In this document: positions 9,201 to 18,435 of the stretch, one piece after another
Numbering within the stretch: the stretch's first letter is position 1
Layout: each line of letters opens with the position of its first letter
DNA from: Phytopythium helicoides
Taxonomy: Eukaryota > Oomycota > Peronosporomycetes > Pythiales > Pythiaceae
Direction of reading: 5' to 3'
DNA length: 64,000 bases
NCBI GenBank assembly: GCA_024867545.1
Contig: JANFNE010000018.1
Span: 558,001 to 622,000, forward strand
Program-made: the position numbers and the translations under genes
The notes under the pieces: model-generated
Told to the model about the DNA's origin: nothing
The model's input: the letters and a program-made list of their open reading frames with translations, nothing else
Database searches by the model: none

Positions 9201-10611
9201 CCCGGTGTCCGACGACTCGTCCGACGAGAACAACAAGTCGCTGATGGCGACTCCACCCACTGGCGCTAGCCGCCAGACCCGCGGAGCCTCTCGATTCCGC
9301 TTCACCAAGGACTACAGCCCCGACCTGGATGATCCGCGCGCGACCTTCGACGCCACGAATGACGGACCCCGTCAGGTTGCAATGGAGCCTGGTGACACTG
9401 TGCTTCACGTTGCCGCGAACTGCTGCCACGAACAGGATGTGCTGAAGCTGCTGCAGAACGGCGCGGATATCAACGCGCGCAATCGGCGCGGCCGCACTCC
9501 GCTGCACACGGCGTCGCATTATGGCAACGTGGAAGTCGTCGGCATCCTTCTCGACTGGGAGGCCGATGTGCTTGTGCAAGACGACGATGGCAACACCCCG
9601 CTGCATCTGTCCCGCGACGCGCGGATTGCACGAATGCTGCTCGAAGCCGGCTGTACGCCGAACATTGTCAACGCGGATGGTCGCACTGCGCTCATCGACG
9701 CCGTCGACCGTGGTGACACTTCGACGGTCAAGCAGCTGCTGCGCTTCAAGGCTGACGTGCTGTTCCGCGAGCTGAAGCACCATCAGACAGCGCTTCACCT
9801 CGCGGTGCGCAAGGGCCACTACCAGATTGTGATGGAACTGTGCAAGTCGGAGGAGATTGAGAACCTGATTCTGCTGACAGATCGCAACGAGAACAACTGC
9901 CTGCACTTTGCTGTCTCTCGCGATCGCAAGAATGGCGTCCGTCTTGTGGACTATTTGATCAAGCACGGCGGTGAGGTGAACAAGGTGAATGCTCGCCTGC
10001 AGACCCCTCTCGTTGTGCACATTATGACGACGCGGCAAACGGACCCGGCTATCACGGAGCTGTTCCTGTCCCGTGGTGCCGATGCCAACGTTCCCCTCGC
10101 TGACGGCTCTAGTCTGTTGCACGTTGCTGTGGAGCGTGAGCTCGTTGATGTTGCGTGTGCGCTTATCCGACACGGCTCAAACATGAACCAGCCGGATGCC
10201 AAGGGCCGCCTCGTGGTCGACGTTGCCAACAAGAAGATCCTCAAGAAGCTGTTCAGCGCCATCACGCTGCCGCCCACGTGGATCGACGAGAAGGCGCGTC
10301 GTGCGTGTATGCTGTGCAGTTCCAACTTCAAGTTTGGCTCGCGCAAGCACCACTGCCGCCACTGTGGCCGCGTGTGCTGTTCGGACTGCTCTTCGTTCAC
10401 GGTGGAGCTGTTCCGATTCCCGAAGGACTTCCCTGGTCGCGCGGCGCTGGGCAACGGCGCTGCAAACTCAAAGGCCGCCAAGGAGCCGCAGCGTGTGTGC
10501 CGCACGTGCCACGCCGTGTTCAAGATGCGCACGGCGCAGAAGGAGTCCAAGTCGGGCTTCATGGCGCGCGTGCTCGGTTACGAGTGGGATGAGGTGACCG
10601 AGATGCACTAG
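6271..10611 (+). CDS. Unconventional myosin with IQ, ankyrin and FYVE domains
   Basis: A single-exon gene for 1446 residues; ATG at 6271. It encodes an actin-based motor. Residues about 60-850 form the head, with P-loop GESGAGKT (188-195), switch II LDIFGFE (near 501) and the actin-binding and converter segments through CHYVRCIKPND. Loop 1 carries a Ser-rich insert (near 212-245). Two IQ motifs (IQAAARGLIQRRRY and IQRHVRGFITRCRF) are followed by a 70-residue highly charged Arg/Glu/Lys helix. Residues about 1040-1335 are ankyrin repeats. Residues 1337-1430 are a FYVE zinc finger with WIDE, RKHHCRHCGRVCC and the final RVC. The FYVE finger predicts binding to phosphatidylinositol 3-phosphate, so transport of endosomal membranes is likely. 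This architecture is typical of oomycete myosins. No frameshift is seen. Confidence 0.95.
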   Translation: MEKGVSVWLRDAESDEWHRAVVVKLAPQHGDANDVEATLRLQEGPKARSETTLRVDVRALEEEKIEGTLLANSADMDVVEDLIQLPHLHEPGICHTLNERFKINEIYTLTGEILLALNPFKNIGIYSDKVIRKYIRHGDKRSLGHELPDMPPHVFAIADKAYRSLASPLTSADKHSSAHSNQSILVSGESGAGKTESTKFVMQYLAIISQQASLGNSMASSGRRKSSVHSVGSSDTSVMDQVLSSNPILESFGNARTIRNDNSSRFGKFIKMEFSSTPGANGKVQLVGATIQTYLLEKVRLAYQAEAERNYHVFYEILAGASAVEKERWKLMAPTRFHYLNQSTCVKRRDGVDDAEQFRVLKSAMRTMGFDDERMQSIFATVAALLHLGNLEFDDVDNASGADGSKISDSKQTKQSIDVVLEFFGCDRETLQKALCQRQITAARDETYTIELPANEAENTRDAFARFMYGKLFDWLVARINDTVSYQDDFGSNSTSFIGLLDIFGFEDLAHNSFEQLCINYANETLQQHFNLTVLRLEQETYEREQIAWSFINFPDNGPCIALIESKPFGILPALDEECVVPQGNDQNFARKLYRQHEKNAHFSASKTEKANHLFVVHHYAGQVTYDSFGFCEKNKDVLYSEITNLMQRREAPEFVRELISSGAVAQVNNARRKSSVPVVKGRAASSAASSKQSLGAQFRTQLRQLIDTINVTTCHYVRCIKPNDGARSDVFVPKRVCDQLRAGGVLEAVRVNRAGYPVRIFHQQFLKRYRPLLNGAYLRRLPEEAGTDDAYDSEERKQAASLLADFLRRAYVARYPDLVTKSESKDLEEVIAGGVGIQVGLTRVFFRRSAIQFVEAQLAKRYGELVVLIQAAARGLIQRRRYAHAKESLVVIQRHVRGFITRCRFYVLREKKRRAEAEKRRLEEERRAKMAREERERLEAEERARKEAEDRERRIKLKQEAEEAERRRQMEARVSDPVSDDSSDENNKSLMATPPTGASRQTRGASRFRFTKDYSPDLDDPRATFDATNDGPRQVAMEPGDTVLHVAANCCHEQDVLKLLQNGADINARNRRGRTPLHTASHYGNVEVVGILLDWEADVLVQDDDGNTPLHLSRDARIARMLLEAGCTPNIVNADGRTALIDAVDRGDTSTVKQLLRFKADVLFRELKHHQTALHLAVRKGHYQIVMELCKSEEIENLILLTDRNENNCLHFAVSRDRKNGVRLVDYLIKHGGEVNKVNARLQTPLVVHIMTTRQTDPAITELFLSRGADANVPLADGSSLLHVAVERELVDVACALIRHGSNMNQPDAKGRLVVDVANKKILKKLFSAITLPPTWIDEKARRACMLCSSNFKFGSRKHHCRHCGRVCCSDCSSFTVELFRFPKDFPGRAALGNGAANSKAAKEPQRVCRTCHAVFKMRTAQKESKSGFMARVLGYEWDEVTEMH

Positions 10612-10916
10612 GGCAGCCATCCATCCATGTGGGACGGCTATATATCTATCGACACAAGTAGTAGTGAGCAGTGGGCGTGTGGCGCCAGAGCAAAAAGCCA
10701 AAGAACTATATAGCGAAACACGACAATAGTATGGAGTCATGAATGTTGAGGAGGAACGCGTTGAGCTCGTCATGAGGTGGAACACGTTGAGTCATGAGGA
10801 GGATCGCGTTGAACTTCCCAGCTCCGAACCCACATGTACGGTTACTCTATTTTAGAGGTTTCTTAGCTATAGTTTGACTGAGATCCTGACACGCGAGAAC
10901 GTCTGTGCATCCTATT
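10612..10916. other. Intergenic region between myosin and kinase genes
   Basis: Holds the myosin 3' flank and the kinase promoter, plus the short tandem repeat listed separately. No gene seen. Confidence 0.5.
10748..10814. repeat. Imperfect tandem repeat, about 22-26 bp x 3
   Basis: Three consecutive copies beginning GAGGAGGAACGCGTTGAG, GAGGTGGAACACGTTGAG and GAGGAGGATCGCGTTGAA, each of the first two followed by a short tail ending in TCAT. It lies in the intergenic region. Confidence 0.7.
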
Positions 10917-13793
10917 ATGGAGGTCTTTGACAGCACTGCACCGACCGATTTTCGTTGTCCGCCACTCTTCCATTTGCAACGTCGAAGCAACATGGCGGAC
11001 CCCTCGACTCGTCTGGGGGCGTTGCTGGGCGTTGATGGCGCCAGCGCCAGTCGGTGGAATCCAAATCGGCGACTTGGGCTGTTGAGGACGCCTGATCGAC
11101 TGGGCGATGGGCTCGTCACCCGTTTATGGCGTGTGTGCGACTTCCTCGCGACGTCCAAGGACCTTGACGCGTTCCTGGAGGCAGCAGCGACCTTCATCGC
11201 CCCCATTGTCGAGTACGAGCGAGAGTCGAGGGGTGTACTCCAGCTGGCACACACGGGACTCGCGGTGGAGCTGGTGGAGCGAGCGCATCGATGGGTCGAC
11301 CTGATGTCAAGAGAGAAAGGAGTACCGGACGAAGTGAGTGGGGAGAGTGAATGGAGAGACAAGCTCATGCAGGAACGAAGAGAACGTGCAGCCGAGTATC
11401 GAAGGGTGTTGGGAGATAGCAACGCTCTACGTGACCTGGTTGTCCGAGAAGAGGACGTGACAGAGGCGCAGACGCTGCTAAGTTATGGCTACTCAAAGTA
11501 TGCGAACCGCCTGCTGGATGAAGAACAAAGTGTTATACTGGCCGCATTTAATTGGCTAGCTCAAGTGTCTGGCGTCGTCATCATAAAAGTCCCTGCATGG
11601 TTCACGTCTCCACTAGAGATCGAGCGACGACAAGAGAACGTGTGGCGCGGTGCAGATGTTAGTGTACTTGAGGCGCCTACACACGAGACCGAAGAATCCT
11701 TTCTGAATCAAGTAACACTATGGAAAACTTTCAACCACCCAAATATCGCCAAACTCTTTGCAGCAAGCCACGTCGGACGTCGCTGCTTCATATTTACCCT
11801 CGGGGTTGAGAACGAGGATGGGTTGTGCAGCTGGTCCAGCATTTACCAATGTGCTCAAGCGCTCCAGTACCTCTACCACTGCGGTGTAGCTCACCGACGC
11901 TTTTCTCGGGATCTTATTCTGCTCTCCCCTCACAAGACCATCCTTCTAGGATGTCAAGTTGTCGTGCAGCGCAAAGAGAGCAACGGTATCTTTGCCGTAG
12001 TAAACCGCTTCATGTCCAAGATGTTCTCAAGCCAGCGACCAGAAACGGATGCTGACCCACCATCTCTCGAAACCAGCATGAAGATCCTGGCGCAGATATC
12101 TCTTGCAGTTATGCACAAGAAGAAATGCGCTGAAATGGACGGGTTCGATCCTAAGCATGTTCTGAGTGGATCCCATCGCCCTTCCTTTTTGTCCACACTG
12201 GAGTGGTCAGCATTTCAAGCAATGTCAGCGCTTACTTCTTCTGATCGAACAGCATTTCAGCACGTGAACCTACAATTAGAAGCGCTAGTTGATGCTTGCG
12301 ACGACTCAGAGGTCGAAGATGCTTCTTCAGACAATACGGAGCTACTACGAGACACTATTGCGTTGGCAGCCACTGGCCAGACTTTCCAAGACGTGTTTGA
12401 TGCACTGGAGACATTCTTCACCTCAGGCATCCACAAAGCCACAGAGTCGTTTGATCGATCTATCTACATGAGACTTTCAGATGTCTACAACCAAATACGC
12501 GATCGACGTTACAGTGCTCTCCCAGCTCCTTTAGTGACAAAGTTTCGTGCTGTTGTAGCGCGATACTTTCATTCTACTGTGACAAGCAGTGCGTTGAGCT
12601 GCAGTTCAGTAGTTGCTTCACTTGCCGTGAGAAGCCTCGCGGGACCGGATTATTCGTATCACCGCGAGATTGATAGACTACTGGGATTCCGAGATGTGAA
12701 TGATCGTAGTCGAGTCCACGGCTGGCTTCGACAGTCAAGCTTGGGAGATGACGAAGAGGATATCACCACGTCACGATTCGACAGATTTGATTTTTCTTCA
12801 CCAAGTGCAACCTTCAGCACCTCACCTATGAGCAGACGACCAAATCGTGCGAGAAAAAAGCCCGAAAAAGTCAACGAATTTTATGAATCCGGAAGAGTAT
12901 CCACAAGTAGCGTCGGGAAAAAATATCCACCATCGTCGCGAGCACGGCAACATCAAGTTGCAAACCACCTCCCTGTCTGGTACATTCGATCACACGAGAT
13001 TGAACTTGGCGACTTCATAGCACAGGGCTCGTATGGAGCTGTTTACCGCGGGAAGTGGTACAACACAGATGTCGTTATCAAGATGATCATAGGAACCATG
13101 AATCCTCAACAGCGACTGGCATTCAAGCGCGAAGCCGACATCTGGTATGCTCTCGAGCACCCTAACGTCATCCAGCTCTATGGCGCATGCCACACTGGCT
13201 CGCGATCATTTTTCGTGTGTGAATTGGCTGAGGGTGGTACACTCACCGAGTATTTACGAGAGGGGAGACCATATCTTTGGCGATGTATTCGCGAAGCGGC
13301 TGTCGGGTTGCAGTATCTCCATGACCGCGGCATCGTCCATAGCGATCTGAAAGGAAACAACATCCTCGTTGGCTCAGATTTTAGCGTCAAACTAGCGGAT
13401 TTCGGCCTCAGCCAACTGGAAAGTCAAGGCAACGATCTCGAGCAAAACTCAAGTGACGGCGAAAGTTCAGGGGCCCTTGGAGCGTATCGATGGAAAGCTC
13501 CCGAAATTCTCAACGGCGGACGACCAACTTCAGCTTCAGATGTGTTCTCATTTGCCATGTGTATCGTTGAGTGCGTCTCAGGCGAAGTTCCATGGGGAAC
13601 AAACATGCCGGATCTCGTCGTCAAGGTGAGTGTAAAGCGTGGACGTCTACCTACACGACCAAACGGTTTCCGGGACGACGAATGGGAGTTGGTGACTCAG
13701 ATGATATGTTTGTATCCGAGCGAGCGTGTGAGCATGCGGTTGGTCGTTGAGACTCTGGATCAATTTCGTGATCGAGCCCCACTCCCAGTGTAA
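10917..13793 (+). CDS. TKL-type protein kinase with an upstream pseudokinase domain
   Basis: A single exon of 958 residues from ATG 10917; ATG 10992 (MADPSTRLGALL, better context, preceded by CTCTTCCATTTGCAAC, a weak match to the oomycete initiator) would give 933. The middle (about residues 240-360) resembles a kinase (FNHPNIAKLFAAS, LQYLYHCGVAHR) but lacks the VAIK lysine, HRD and DFG, so it is a pseudokinase. A helical spacer and a Ser/Arg-rich linker follow. The last 270 residues are a complete kinase: GSYGAVYRGKW, VVIK, HSDLKGNNIL, ADFGLS, KAPEI. The catalytic loop has HSD instead of HRD, so it is a non-RD kinase. No transmembrane segment is visible. Substrates cannot be inferred. Confidence 0.9.
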   Translation: MEVFDSTAPTDFRCPPLFHLQRRSNMADPSTRLGALLGVDGASASRWNPNRRLGLLRTPDRLGDGLVTRLWRVCDFLATSKDLDAFLEAAATFIAPIVEYERESRGVLQLAHTGLAVELVERAHRWVDLMSREKGVPDEVSGESEWRDKLMQERRERAAEYRRVLGDSNALRDLVVREEDVTEAQTLLSYGYSKYANRLLDEEQSVILAAFNWLAQVSGVVIIKVPAWFTSPLEIERRQENVWRGADVSVLEAPTHETEESFLNQVTLWKTFNHPNIAKLFAASHVGRRCFIFTLGVENEDGLCSWSSIYQCAQALQYLYHCGVAHRRFSRDLILLSPHKTILLGCQVVVQRKESNGIFAVVNRFMSKMFSSQRPETDADPPSLETSMKILAQISLAVMHKKKCAEMDGFDPKHVLSGSHRPSFLSTLEWSAFQAMSALTSSDRTAFQHVNLQLEALVDACDDSEVEDASSDNTELLRDTIALAATGQTFQDVFDALETFFTSGIHKATESFDRSIYMRLSDVYNQIRDRRYSALPAPLVTKFRAVVARYFHSTVTSSALSCSSVVASLAVRSLAGPDYSYHREIDRLLGFRDVNDRSRVHGWLRQSSLGDDEEDITTSRFDRFDFSSPSATFSTSPMSRRPNRARKKPEKVNEFYESGRVSTSSVGKKYPPSSRARQHQVANHLPVWYIRSHEIELGDFIAQGSYGAVYRGKWYNTDVVIKMIIGTMNPQQRLAFKREADIWYALEHPNVIQLYGACHTGSRSFFVCELAEGGTLTEYLREGRPYLWRCIREAAVGLQYLHDRGIVHSDLKGNNILVGSDFSVKLADFGLSQLESQGNDLEQNSSDGESSGALGAYRWKAPEILNGGRPTSASDVFSFAMCIVECVSGEVPWGTNMPDLVVKVSVKRGRLPTRPNGFRDDEWELVTQMICLYPSERVSMRLVVETLDQFRDRAPLPV

Positions 13794-13895
13794 TCAGGAC
13801 ATGAGCAGCACCTACAAGCCAAAACGAATCTTTCCACAAAGAAAAATCATGAAGACAAAATAATGTCCCGAGCTTGATCAAGACAAATCCTACTG

Positions 13896-16380
13896 CTATC
13901 CCACTAGACCAAGGTTTTTCGCAAGCGGGTCCTCCACCGGTAGTATATACCCACAGTCCATACGTAGCCCCAAGTTTCCGTTGCCGTCACTGCTCACCAT
14001 TCCTTCGAAGCACGCGCAGATGCCTGTCGAATAGTCACACAATCCACTGTGCCAAGAGATTATGAGTAATCAGACTTACATAATGCTACAAACCTCCACG
14101 CGCGTACCTGTTGGAGCACTCTGCATTTTCGTTCGTTCCGCGAGCAGATCCCGACACGCCGTCCGTGAAGATCGAAAATCTAGTCAACAGAGCGGATGCA
14201 GCAGCACTCACGGATACCAATCGCAGTGCTGGAAGATCGCCAAGCGCATCAATAAATGTAATTGACACGAGATTGCTCGGACCTGCAGATGTACAGAGGC
14301 TTGCGCCAGTTGAGTAGGTGACACGAACGGCACCGATCCGCGATACTGCTGACAACGCAGCTTGTAACTGAGCTACCGTCGCTGATGAACTGATGGCATC
14401 TGTTGACGATCCTCGGAATGAGAGCATGAACGTTGTGGCTGCCGAGTGGGTGCATGAAATGGTCTGCACCTCTCTTGATTGACCAGTAGTGCGCGGATCA
14501 TCTCCGCGTGGGCATGACCGGCGAGAGCAGTCGTGTCCCTCGAATCCAGCATCGCAGATACAACCTAGAATCTTGTTGAAGTCCCAGGTAGATGGTTTGT
14601 TTGGAGTTGCACCATAAGTGATGGACAGAGGATCGCCATCGACAGTCCGAGCATGTCCAGCAAGCTCAGCCATGGTCATGCACCGACCGTGACCATTGCA
14701 CTGATTTTCATCGCCGGGGGGACATCTCATCCGCTCGCATGCTGCTCCAGTGAATGGCGATGGGCAGACGCATTCACCTCGTGCGAGGTCGCAAACGCCA
14801 ATATTCGAGCACTCAGCATACGTATGGGCTGCGTTGTCGCTGACCAAAGGCTGATCAAACCATGCAATTCCCTTGGGGCAAGTTCGCACGGAACAATCTC
14901 CCGATGTGTAGCCATCCACACACATGCAGCGAAACTGCGGCGCTCCTGTGCAGTACCCGTGACCACTGCACTCCGTCTCGCCGGGACAAGCTGTGATTGT
15001 CGTCTCGGTCGCTCCGCAATCGCCGCGGTCACCTCGTTTCCCATCACCACCACTTGTCAGAAAACCAGTGAAACATGTGCATACACCCGATGCCTGATCG
15101 CAGCGTCCGCGGTTCGAGCAAACATCGTTTTCCTTGCTGCAGGTATCCGAGCGAGTGACGGTTAGCGTTGGTGTGCTTCCCACTGCCGCATGAACTAGCT
15201 TGGAGCCGTCTGGCACTAATAGTGGCAGGCTACCCGATCACAAGTCAGTGATTGCTTGAAGAACCAAGTCAAACGATTTCTCCACCACGTACATGCCAAA
15301 GTCCTGCGTGAACTCCACCGTGGTGAAAGTACCATCCGCCGCGCACACTGTTGTACGTGTGCCACCAAAGGTAACACTTGCACCTCCTGTGCGGATTGTG
15401 GACAGCGCGTTGATCTTGGCACTAACCACGTCGACTTTGTCAGCAGCGTTGATGAGCACTGTCGTTTGCCCCAAGAACGACAGCGTTAGCGTGCCGCTCT
15501 GCAAGTGTCGGTGTGTGTTAGTTGTCGCCCATTGATTCGCATGCCAAAACTACAACTGCCGTACAGTTGCAGAGCAGTACACAGTCTGTTTCTCGTTCTT
15601 TTGAAATCCAAACAGTGCATCGGTTGCTGCTCCTGTGAGCGGGTCGTCTCCAGTCGGACATTGACCTGCTCGATCCGAACAAAGCTCAAAAGTTCACTCG
15701 ATGCATTCGCAGCAGCGCAAACCCCCAACAGCGACTCTACTCACGCTTGGAGCAGTCACCTCCAAGGTATCCTTGCGAGCAGGAGCAACCGTGCACCATG
15801 TCAGCGTCCCAGTTGGTCTCGTACTTGAGTGCGGGTGGGAAGCCGCGGTCTTTTCTCGCAGCGTGCAGACGCATCGAGCGGCACTCTCCCTGCTTGGTGC
15901 AGTCGCTTGGGCAGCTCACTGGTGCTCTGGTAAGTGCGCTAAAGTAATCAAGGCAACACACAGCTGCTATACGGACGTACATCGGTTGCATGCCGGCCCC
16001 GTGAATCCCGCGTCACACGTGCACTTGCCGGTAGTGAAATCGCAGATCCCGCGGTTGGAGCACACGGCCGGCTGGTGCGCAAGGTCCGTCGAGATGGGAA
16101 TGTCGTTCCACGCCGGCCCCATTGGGCAGTCTCCTGCACGAGCCCAGCTCCCATCAGCAACCGTAGAGCTGCAATATCGAGTCAATGCACACTTACGCCG
16201 CGAGCAGTCGCCGCCCGCGTAGCCGCGGAAGCACGAGCAGATGCATCCATTGCCCCTCGAGGTGCACACACCGTGCCCGCTACACGAATTGGGGCAGCAC
16301 GCAGCCGCTTCCCTGACGAGCACCACTGCCAGCAGCAGCAGCAGCAGCAGCAGCAGCCACCTCGCCCACGCATCCCTCAT
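13896..16380 (-). CDS. Secreted multi-EGF (tenascin-like) protein
   Basis: Seven exons: 16380-16197, 16133-15981, 15918-15745, 15665-15565, 15498-15293, 15229-14108, 14046-13896. All six introns are GT-AG, 61-79 bp, and phases agree, giving 696 residues. The protein starts with a signal peptide (WARWLLLLLLLLLAVVLV) and has no later membrane helix, so it is probably secreted. EGF-like modules recur, for example CSNRGICDFTTGKCTC, CSGHGYCTG, CNGHGRC and a last module CDYSTGICACFEG. They alternate with CPxGDDP-type links and two beta-rich insertions. The family is common in oomycetes and probably cell-wall or matrix associated; no ligand can be named. Its start lies 132 bp from the divergent zinc-finger gene. 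Confidence 0.88.
16320..16358 (-). repeat. CTG microsatellite coding the leucine core of a signal peptide
   Basis: About nine CTG codons in a row on the minus strand (CAG on the plus strand) make the hydrophobic core of the EGF-protein signal peptide. Slippage here would change signal length in steps of one leucine. Confidence 0.8.
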
Positions 16381-16512
16381 GGCTCCTTGGCGACCGACCC
16401 AGTCTCTCTCAAGCCGTTACGCTCCCTTGAGCTGCTCGCACTTCAACCTGGTAGCGTGGCGCGCTCCCCTCTCTCGAGTGACTCTACCGCCCGCGCAACG
16501 CGACGCAACCGG

Positions 16513-18304
16513 ATGGAGCGGCGCGCGCACGGCCGGCGCTCGGCCTCGGCGTCGCCCAGCGCGCTGCCCGCCGCCTTCCTGCACCACGGTGCGCCCCTCC
16601 CGCTGCCCCCGCGGCCCGCCGCGCTCTCACCGGTCGTTCGCAGAGTCGGAGCCCGCGGTGGCGCGCGCGCTGCTGCCCTCGGCGCTCACGTCGCCCGCCT
16701 ACAGCGCCTGGGGCGCCAAGGGCCCCGCGGCGCAGTGGCCCACGCCGCTGAGCGCGCTGTACGCGGCCAGCACGCCGCTGCTGGCGCCCTCGGCGCTCGG
16801 CGTCATGTCCACGGCCACCACGTCGGTGCTGACGGCCGTCCCGCCCACGCCGAGCCTCACGATGCATGGCAGTGAGCTCACTGGGTCGGCGTGGAGGCAG
16901 CAGAGCAGCTCGACGAGCTGGAATAGCGCGGCGAGCGGTAGCGCGGCAGTTAGCAGCGCGTGGGCGACGGAGGACCAGCCGCCGCTGCAGATGTCGCCGA
17001 TGCTGCGAGGACGCTACGCCAGCTCCTCGCCTCTGCTGAACAGGATGGTTGCGCCGATGCCGCCGTTGGCGCTCCCGCCGCCGCCACAGGGCAGCGCTGC
17101 AGCGGCGAAGCCTGTCAAGAAGCGCAAGCGCGTGCCTGGGTCTCAGCGCCTGCGCAACTTCCTGTGTATGCACCCGGCGTGCGGCAAGTCGTTCACGGAC
17201 AGCGCTCACCTGCGCGACCACACGGTCGTGCACACGGGCGAGAAGCGACTGCGGTGCGATATCTGCGACCGAAGGTTCGCGCGCCTCTCGACGCTGCACG
17301 AGCACCAGCGCGTGCACACGGGTGAGAAGCCTTACGTGTGCCCCGACACGTCGTGCTTGAAGCGGTACTCGTCGCGCGCCGCCCTGCGAGTACATGTAGC
17401 GAACCACAACGGCATTGTCATCAGCCGTCGGAGACGTGAAGGTGCTGGATCTAGAGCACTATCGACGAGAGGTGTCGATGTGAACGTCGAAGCGGGGTCC
17501 CATTACGAGCAAGCCTCTACTCATTTTGATAATGGGCCGCAAGACCAATCGAGCGAGTACCGCTACGATCGACCTCCAGCCAACTCGACGAGTTCGGCAG
17601 GCTTCGCTGAATCTACATCACTTGGAGCGTATGGTGAGGTGACAGCAGCGACTATCCCTGCAATTGCGCGTGAAGAGCCTGAAGATCCGCCACAACCAGA
17701 AATGGAGAATGTAATGCATCCATCTCCTCAAGTTCTTGAAAACACAATTCGAGAGCAACAAGACGAAATCGCACGGCTACAGTCCGAAATTGAGCGGCTG
17801 CGCCAGCAACCATCTTCTTCAACCAAGTCAAAATCAAAATCCGGAAACAGGAGCAGCGACGGTGACTCGACTTCCAAGGTCGCCATTACCGCACCCGTAG
17901 AGTTCCTTCAAGATGGCGTCAAGCCGTTTGCGTGCTGCATCTGCTCACAGCGGTTCGTCAACTACTACCAGCTGACGTTTCATGCCAAACAGCACGCTGG
18001 CGCACCACTTGACCGGGTTGTCGGGGACAATCAGATGCCGCTGCGTGTTGGACCCAAGTTTTGTCCGGAGCATGGGTGCGAGTACTCGGAAGCCTCTGGT
18101 CGTAGTCTGAGCAGCCTGCAGACTCTGAAGCGGCACTGGCAGCGCTGTCACCAGCTCGGTCGCCCTCACGTGTGCTCGGTGTGCCCGCCAGACCAACGCA
18201 AAACATTCAAAACACGAGAGAATCTCAAGGCGCATGAGAGAGATTGTCGGCGTATGATGGCGGCTGCCGCCGCTGCCTCATTCGAGCGAGCGCAAGCTGC
18301 TTGA
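16513..18304 (+). CDS. C2H2 zinc-finger protein with coiled coil
   Basis: Two exons (16513-16588 and 16644-18304) around a 55-bp intron give 578 residues. I chose ATG 16513 because the frame then joins through the intron as FLHHESEPAV; the longer unspliced frame would run into the first exon of the opposite EGF gene. Three classical fingers come first (CMHPACGKSFTDSAHLRDH, CDICDRRFARLSTLHEH, then a finger beginning CPDTSCLKRYSS), the first two with HTGEK linkers. A heptad coiled coil (EIARLQSEIERL) and two or three less regular fingers follow. The N-terminus is rich in Ala, Ser and Pro, as in activation regions. It is likely a nuclear DNA-binding regulator; targets are unknown. Confidence 0.88.
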
Positions 18305-18435
18305 TCGTTTTGGAAATTGTACACTAGCATAGAGAAATCTGATGACGTGCCGTGATCTACTTCAGCTTGAGCCAATGCAAACTATGGAGGTGCATACATT
18401 TGGGAGAAAGCGACCTGTGCTGCGTGTACCTAATC

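Noticed and set aside
8674..10173. A 499-codon open frame antisense to the myosin
   Set aside because: It mirrors the GC-rich codon pattern of the myosin gene, has no recognisable domain, and the sense strand is clearly coding.
15216..15292. In-frame stop in the EGF gene near 15240
   Set aside because: A 63-bp GTACGT...GGTAG intron (15230-15292) removes it and keeps phase.
16241..16512. N-terminal extension of the zinc-finger frame
   Set aside because: It overlaps the signal-peptide exon of the opposite EGF gene, and a 55-bp intron gives a better start at 16513.
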